Shown here in pieces: positions 58,233-64,000 of a stretch of DNA of 64,000 bases. The first letter of the stretch is position 1; the number at the start of each line of letters is the position of its first letter. The stretch is from Synaphobranchus kaupii (taxonomy: Eukaryota; Chordata; Actinopteri; Anguilliformes; Synaphobranchidae): NCBI GenBank assembly GCA_029718625.1, contig CM056380.1, positions 44,191,689-44,255,688 of the forward strand, written 5' to 3'. Below the pieces are notes generated by a model that was not told the DNA's origin, made no database searches, and saw only the letters and a program-made list of their open reading frames with translations. Made by a program: the position numbers and the translations under genes.

Positions 58233-59678
58233 TTATAAAGCTGCATAAAACTCTTGAAACTAAGTGAAAAAGTGTTCCAATGTTGCCAAATTATATTTAA
58301 ATACATTAATTGATGCAAACAACTGGTATATGATTTATAATGGCTGCCTGAATAGACAAGTGAAAATGTGTCCCTCCGACCCGTTACCATTTGTCAATGT
58401 CCCTCCGTTACCATGACCATCTGACTTTAAACCTCGCCTATGGCGGCATACTCGCCCCATAAAAATTGAGCAGCACAAGTGGCTTACCATTTTGCATATT
58501 CATATCTAAGTGGTAATAGTACAATACGAAAATGATAACTCTTTTCACCTCAGGAACAGTATGATATGCATGTCTGTAAAAAGTGTAAAAAAACAGACGT
58601 TAATTTCGCATCCCTCCGTTACCGCTTGGCCTGGCCCTTCTGTATTATGAACACACAATTATAGTTGTCATATATATCCGTTAGTTTGCAATATGTTGAA
58701 CTAAATCCACAAAGGAGCACAACATTCTGACAATGTTCCAGTAGCTATAGCAAGCAAATAACTGCCTTGCCATTATCAATCACACACAGGTTAGGCTACA
58801 AGTTATATTCTTTTTTACAGTGGCTGTTTGTTATTTCACAATTTGACAACTTTACTTGGGCAAATTTGCAACTGGACTGGCACTTACATTTGTGCGTTGG
58901 AACACTCGTCATTTCCCCTTTAAATTGGGGTGCCTCCCAATATTCTTCACTCCCCACCTCCCTTCCTCCACTCCCCCACTACCACTCCTCTCCTACCCAG
59001 AAGTATTCAAAACTGCCTGAACGTTTTGAATACAATTATTTACATGTACAGTATACAATATACCTGCCAATGCTGCCATTGCCGCTTGTGTCGAGACATT
59101 AATTAATATGTAACAATACATAATTAAGATGTAATCAGCAACATTGGATTAAAACACAAAGATCCGTTTCCGGGGCACGGAGTAGAGGAGGTGGTAGTGG
59201 AGGAAGGGAGGGTGCATTTTTCGACTAATGGGACGCATCCTTGGATTATGTCGGATTATGTGGGGTGGTCTAAATGAATGTGGGCGCGATCACGATGATG
59301 TCACGCAGAACTGTGACAAAACTTCCGCAGTAGCATACATCGATGTATGCTTCACCGGAGGGGAGGAAAAGCCGTTTGCTTGTCCACTGTCTGATCTCGG
59401 AGGCGTCAACTCTGCACGCTCCTGTACAGTGTCCTTGGTGTTGACGCCTATACCTCCATTGAAGGATGGACATCCATGATTTGATAACAAGCTAGGCATG
59501 TTAACCCCACCACTGCACCCCAGCTGGCCCAATTATGATTAAAAATGCAGGTTTGAAGCACAGAGGAGGTGATCAAAGTACCAACAGAACTTTGCAGATT
59601 CTACCATTAGCACAGTGTGGGCTGTTGCATCTCACAGAATTTGACCTGGTCTGACCCCTTGCGATGCTATTATGACAG
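58233..59678. other. Non-coding, no gene recognised
   Basis: The segment has several short frames (58767-59102, 59228-59479 and their minus counterparts) but no recognisable domain or convincing splice pattern. A locally GC-rich part lies at 59160-59480. Confidence 0.4.
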
Positions 59679-59780
59679 AAGACCTCCGCCTTGGACATCC
59701 TCATGGACTACTGCTGCCTGCTAGGCTATGAGTACAGCCGGCTTGACGGGAAAATGTCTTACACAGAGAGAGAGGAGAAT
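59679..59780 (+). pseudogene. Isolated exon resembling SNF2 helicase HELLS/LSH
   Basis: A 102 bp open block with acceptor 'attatgacag' and donor 'AAT|gtgagt', phase 0 at both sides. It encodes 34 residues containing '[20 protein letters not shown]' and 'MSYTEREEN'. This matches the helicase C-terminal lobe of SNF2 proteins and most closely my recollection of HELLS ('LDILMDYC', 'SRLDGSMSY'). The expected following motifs are not found downstream in the window. It may be a duplicated or transposed exon, or a piece of a gene broken by insertions. Confidence 0.7.
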
Positions 59781-59981
59781 GTGAGTGCTGTCTGCTTTTG
59801 GGAACACAGAAATGCTCTGGAACCAGGAAGTTGAAGGGGAATTTCACCTTAAAAAAAAACTTTTTTTTTAATGGTACATGAAACCGGCGACAAAATGTGG
59901 TTTTCAAAAAAAAGATTGCAATTAACTTTAAATTTGTATTCTAGATCGTCATCGTCTTCCATATTGTCTATTCCATATATA

Positions 59982-60903
59982 CAGTGAGCACCATAATTCA
60001 TTGGACAGTGACACATTTTTTGTTATTTTTATTCTGTACTCTAGCACTTTGAGTTTGAAAGGATACAATGACAATGAGGTTGAAGTGCAGACTGTCAGCT
60101 TTAATTTGAGGGTATGTTCATCCATATCGGATTAACCATTTAGAAATGATAGAACCTTTCGTAAATAGTCCCCCAAAAAATAGGTCAAAAAATATTGGAC
60201 AGTTTAACATAATGTAGAATAAAGTAATCATCTTTAATATTTGGTCGCATATCCTTTGCATGCCATGACATCCTGATGTCTGTGACCCAACAATGTCAAA
60301 AAACTCTTGATATATTATTTTCTGGTACTCTTACAAGCGATACTATAACCTCTCTGCATTTGAATGGATCTTTATGGGAATTGGGGGTTGGGACTAGATT
60401 TAGCTGTAAATTACACTGGAACAGTATGGAAGACATGGTTGGCTAAATGGCTCTAAGTCATCAAGGGTCTGACGTATCAAACAAGCCTCAAACCATCACT
60501 CTGCTGCCAGATATGCAGTAGATATGGATGGATAAATTGAAGGGTTTCTTCTCCTGACTTATTTTTCAATAGGAAAATTTGTCAGGAGAAACAAACTAAA
60601 TAAGATATCAAGAGTCTTTTGATGTTGTTGGGTCAGAGACATCAGGAAGTCATTGCATGCAAAGGATATGCGACCAAATATTAAAAATACTTTACTTTAT
60701 AATTACTTTATTCTACATTATGTTAAACTGTCCAATATTTTTTGATGCCCAAAAATGGGGGGGACTATGTACAAAAGGTTCTATAATTTCTAAACCGTTC
60801 ATCCAATATGGATGAAATTATCATTATCCTTTCAAACTCAAAGTGCTAGAGTACAGAACCAAAATAACAAAAAATGTGTCACTGTCCAATGAATTATGCT
60901 GCT
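59982..60903. mobile_element. Fold-back Tc1-like element with a nested or chimeric core
   Basis: The ends 'cagtgagcaccataattcat tggacagtgac' and the complement 'gtcactgtccaatgaattat' (near 60877-60896) flank inverted subterminal blocks ('tctagcactttgagtttgaa' and its complement). The core at 60238-60690 is a palindromic copy of the inner part of the 5396/35023 MITE family ('ggtcgcatatcctttgcatg' at one side and its complement at the other). There is no frame. Confidence 0.75.
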
Positions 60904-61161
60904 ACTTTTACAGGCATTAACTTTGCTCTTGTTAATACAAGTATTTGTCCCCTTTATTTACATGCTATAATTGCATGCTTTTAGTATGTTGTGTTATGCG
61001 CTATGGGCTTGAGTATACCTGTTACTTCTGTCTGCTATCCAGAAGAAGGAGCACAATGGAAATGTATACCATGGGGGGAGATGGGAGAGAAAACGAGGGA
61101 AGGGCTGCACCAGTGCTAGTCCAGGGATTAGGCTAAAAAAACAAACAAAAAGAATAACAGG

Positions 61162-62349
61162 CTATTCATTCCTGTGGGTAGCAACATGGCGGTCGAAGAA
61201 AGCCTTGGCCTCCTCTGGCGTTTCAAACGTGAGATTTCCTCCTCCAAACGTCACTCTGAGATGAGCTGGGTACAGCAGACAGAACTGAACTCCCTTTTGG
61301 TAGAGAACCTGTTTCAATGTGTTGAATGCTGTGCGTTTCTTTGCCAGGGCCCTGCTAAAGTCGGGGTAAACCCTCAGCGTTGTTCCTTTGAATTTCAACT
61401 CATGTTGCCTGGCCCATTTCAATGCAAGTTCCTTATCGTGATACTGATGGAAACATAAAACAAATGCTCTGGCTGGTTTACCCGTAACGTATCCATAACG
61501 TCTTTCACTAATTCAGATACAAATTTTGTGGGGTCTTGGCCAGTTTTGCTACCTTCAGGCGCATTTAAGATGTGAAGATTAGCCCTGCAAGACCTATTAT
61601 CCAAATTTTCAAGACGGTCTAAGACAGTGGTTCTTAACCTTGTTGGAGGTACTGAACCCCACCAGTTTCATATGCGCATTCACCGAACCCTTCTTAATTG
61701 GAAAAATAAAATATGATTTTTTCAAATTCAAAACATAGGTATATGTTTTACTGGTGCACAAAATGAACCGTGCATCAACATATTAAGAAAGAAATCACAC
61801 GATGTACCATCACGACAGTCACAAGTCGACTACCGAGCGCACCAAATTCCCTGCAGCACAGATAGGCCTAGCGATGTAGCGTGATCACTTGCAGCCAATG
61901 ATGGCCAAGCGGGACGTGTCATCACGAATCATATGAGTCGGGTGTGTGTCTTAACCTCCGCCGAACCCCTGAGACTGACTCACCGAACCCCTGGGGTTCG
62001 ATCGAACCCAGGTTAAGAACCACTGGTCTAAGAGAAATGCATTCTGGATCTGCAGGGATTTAATGGTAGCCTCCGCTGCAGTAAGCCTTTCGAAATTCTC
62101 ACCCGCCAAGACCTCTGCTGTTGTGAGACAGCCTTGGAAAGAGTTGACTGTGTTCCACAGTGCATCCACTGAAGTTTGCAGAGGAATACTTGAGTCTTGA
62201 AATAGTACTGCCATATCATCCCTCAGACTAGTCCGTTGCTTAGCTAGTTCGGCAACTAGTTGAGTCATGGACAGAGAGCCACTGGCAGCGTTCTCAGAAA
62301 GCTGGACGTCAGTATCGCTAATGGAGGCCATCCCGAACATGCCTAGCAA
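61162..62349 (-). pseudogene. L1-type LINE ORF1 (RNA-binding protein), split by a MITE
   Basis: Minus-strand order: an N-terminal part with coiled-coil-like heptads (about 62330-62030, 'SLRDDMAVLFQ', 'FERLTAAEATIKSLQ'), a MITE insertion (61625-62025), then 'LENLDNRSCRANLHI' and 'PTKFVSELV' (61620-61430), and the C-terminal domain 'TTLRVYPDFSRALAKKRTAF' to 'LYPAHLRVTF' (61422-61162). This is the layout of L1 ORF1p. The frame is continuous across the MITE if it and one target copy are ignored. A separate indel and probable deletion lie near 61440-61470. No ORF2 reverse transcriptase follows. Confidence 0.8.
61625..62025. mobile_element. 401 bp hAT-type MITE inside L1 ORF1, 8 bp duplication
   Basis: The ends 'cagtggttcttaacctt' and 'aggttaagaaccactg' pair, and 'ccgaaccc' words recur near both ends. 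GTCTAAGA is found on both sides (61617-61624 and 62026-62033). Confidence 0.92.
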
Positions 62350-62404
62350 GGTTCAAGAGTTTTCACCATACTGTCTGGGAGATATAAGCGTTTTCCCTGG
62401 AGAA

Positions 62405-63645
62405 AAAAATAAAAAATAAATAATAAATAAAGCTGCAAACAGCGATTCCCGGGGACCGCGCGGCATGAGCAGCATTTGTCAAACACAGAGACTGCAAAAA
62501 TGGTAGACAACTCTAGACAGGGTTGACCCAAAATACAAATATTTGTTTCTAATCAGGGCTTTTGCCATTGTTGATGGTATCTTAACACAATCCAGTAAGG
62601 GCTTGCATATTACGTCTTTTAAGTACAAGTGAAACAGTTAACAGTTAATATTGTTAAATTTCTTAACCTTTGCAATAAAAATGTGTTTCTTAATGTGAAA
62701 ACAACATTAAAAGCAGCATAGCATTTGTACAATAGTTTTGCCAAACATTAACTTAGCCATTGGTACCAAGTTGGAATTGAACCACTGACCACACATATGG
62801 AAAATCAATATTGTATCCACTAGGCCAAAGCAGGTTAACAGAAATGTGGTGGCCAAATAAGACTTTTGTGTTGCGGTATCTGATTGTGTTGGCATACTGA
62901 CTTAATAATTCAAACAGTTAACAGGTAATTTTGTGAAATTTTTTAGCCTTTCCAATAAAAAAGAACTTGTTTTATGTTAAAAGAACATTCTTCGCATGAC
63001 GTGCCTCAAAAATAATACTGGGAACAGAACCACGAACCTAGTACATGGTAGTCCAATGCCATAACCACTATGCTACAGGAACTTTCACAGTTGGTATTGT
63101 AGGTAAACGGCCTGTTAAGCATAGATAGTGTACTTGGCAGATGGCATACCTGCCATCCCAACATTTGTATTTCTATAGCGCCACCACACAGATTGATTGG
63201 GTTAAAACTGCAGGGCTCAAGTCTTGATCTAACTCTCAATCAACCCACCAAGTTTCAGAACTTTATATCGAACGATTTCAGAATTACTAGCATTTTTGTG
63301 ATAAGCCACGCCTAATGCAAAATTCATTGGCTTCTCATTCGACCATTCTTTGACATTGGCCTTAGAAAAGTAATGCATCTATGAAGGGATGTGGGCTGAG
63401 TCCCTTGAACAGGTTTGGTGCAAATTGGTCTAATTCTGTAGGAGGAGTAGCATTTTAAGTGTTTTACAAAAAAATGCTAATTAGCAGAAAATCGAAGATG
63501 GCAGACATTATGGTTTCATGAGGCAAATTTGTTGGGCATGAGCATCGGGACATGTACACCACATTTTGTGACTCTAGATCAAATGGGGCGTATGCAATGA
63601 TTTTTAGTGAATTTTTTTATATTTTCTAAAATTAAATGTTGCTAA
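62405..63645 (+). repeat. Copy of tRNA-like palindromic repeat (single arm)
   Basis: It begins after an A/T simple tract with 'agctgcaaacagcgattccc ggggaccg', the terminus of the 2365/44580 family. From 62580 it follows 17621-18650 closely ('cagtaagggcttgcatatta', 'ttgccaaacattaacttagc', 'ggttaacagaaatg'). There are tRNA-like modules on the minus strand at about 62756-62835 and 63020-63085. Here only one arm of the palindrome is present. Confidence 0.75.
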
Positions 63646-64000
63646 TTTTACCAGTAATGGTATATGTGCAAAGTGTCAGCTTAATTCAGAATTGGCACGG
63701 AAAATAGCTGAGCTAGAGGCCCGCATCCAGACGTTATATCACATCCGGGAGAGTGAGAGTTTGATAGATTCCCTCTTACCTGAGCCGGATGCCAGTTTAG
63801 ATGCTAGTCCTCAATGCGAGACGATTTTGTCACGGTACAAAAGAAACATAGCTGTCGGCTTAGAGCCGCCGAGCATCACCCTACTCGCGTTTCAAACCGA
63901 TATTCCCCACTCAGTAACACACCTACTGAGAAAGCCCTGATCATAGGGGATAGTATTCTGAGAAATGTGAGATTAGCGACACCAGCTACCATAGTGCAGT
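63646..64000 (+). pseudogene. Start of fish LINE ORF1 with SGNH/GDSL esterase motif, cut by window end
   Basis: The first frame has 'CAKCQLNSELARKIAELEAR' and 'IQTLYHIRESESLID', matching the C-x2-C plus coiled-coil start of ORF1 proteins in fish CR1/L2-type LINEs. After a frame change near 63900 the sequence reads 'KALIIGDSILRNVRLATPAT', the nucleophile motif of the SGNH esterase domain in those ORF1s. The element continues beyond the window. The frame change suggests it is inactive. Confidence 0.7.

Overview
This window looks like euchromatic, transposon-rich teleost fish DNA. I infer this from the mobile elements: Tc1/mariner elements with the long inverted/direct repeats seen in salmonid-type elements, hAT and PIF/Harbinger-like MITEs, a 5S-rRNA-headed SINE, a fish LINE whose first ORF carries an SGNH-esterase motif, and an endogenous retrovirus. 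The only convincing intact host gene is an intron-containing member of the NXPE family (neurexophilin-like plus PC-esterase domains). I cannot name the species from the sequence.

Host genes. At 37829-43967 (+) I reconstruct a complete six-exon NXPE gene with matching splice phases and 554 codons. It has an N-terminal membrane anchor, a neurexophilin-like domain and a C-terminal PC-esterase domain with a GDST nucleophile motif. A 5.5 kb segment at about 1675-7222 duplicates only its first three exons (2078-2113, 4548-4700, 6565-7130). All three are open and in phase, but no esterase exons follow. The upstream copy is therefore either a truncated paralogue or an alternative 5' exon set spliced across about 33 kb to the shared exons. 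A lone exon at 59679-59780 resembles the SNF2 helicase HELLS/LSH, with no neighbouring exons in the window.

Between the two NXPE copies (7.2-37.4 kb) lie nested mobile elements. At 10.3-12.9 kb a Tc1 fragment is split by a 2.3 kb element with a TAA target duplication, which itself carries a 1.3 kb element with perfect 20 bp terminal inverted repeats. At 13.5-16.8 kb (-) is a decayed multi-exon DDE-like transposase gene. At 17.6-20.1 kb a large imperfect palindrome carries tRNA-like modules. At 22.9-23.8 kb are two nested elements. At 24.4-31.1 kb a short Tc1 copy is split by a very young endogenous retrovirus (-) with 571 bp LTRs differing at about one site, a GTAA target duplication and a tRNA-Ser primer site. 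Its gag is broken, most of pol is absent and only the env tail remains. At 35.0-36.3 kb is a fold-back Sleeping Beauty-like element.

Downstream of NXPE (44-64 kb) there is no further complete host gene. The region holds several MITEs with visible target duplications (46.1, 47.2-48.8, 50.0-50.8, 53.1 and 61.6 kb), a 226 bp tandem triplication (52.1 kb), a 360 bp near-perfect hairpin next to a Myb/SANT-domain transposon remnant (55.5-56.3 kb), a TTAA-flanked element carrying one promoter-proximal coding exon (57.1-58.2 kb), a nested fold-back Tc1 element (60.0-60.9 kb), an L1-type ORF1 split by a MITE (61.2-62.3 kb), another tRNA-like repeat (62.4-63.6 kb) and the start of a LINE ORF1 that runs off the window.

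All family assignments were made by eye from translated motifs, terminal repeats and target duplications. No database search was possible.
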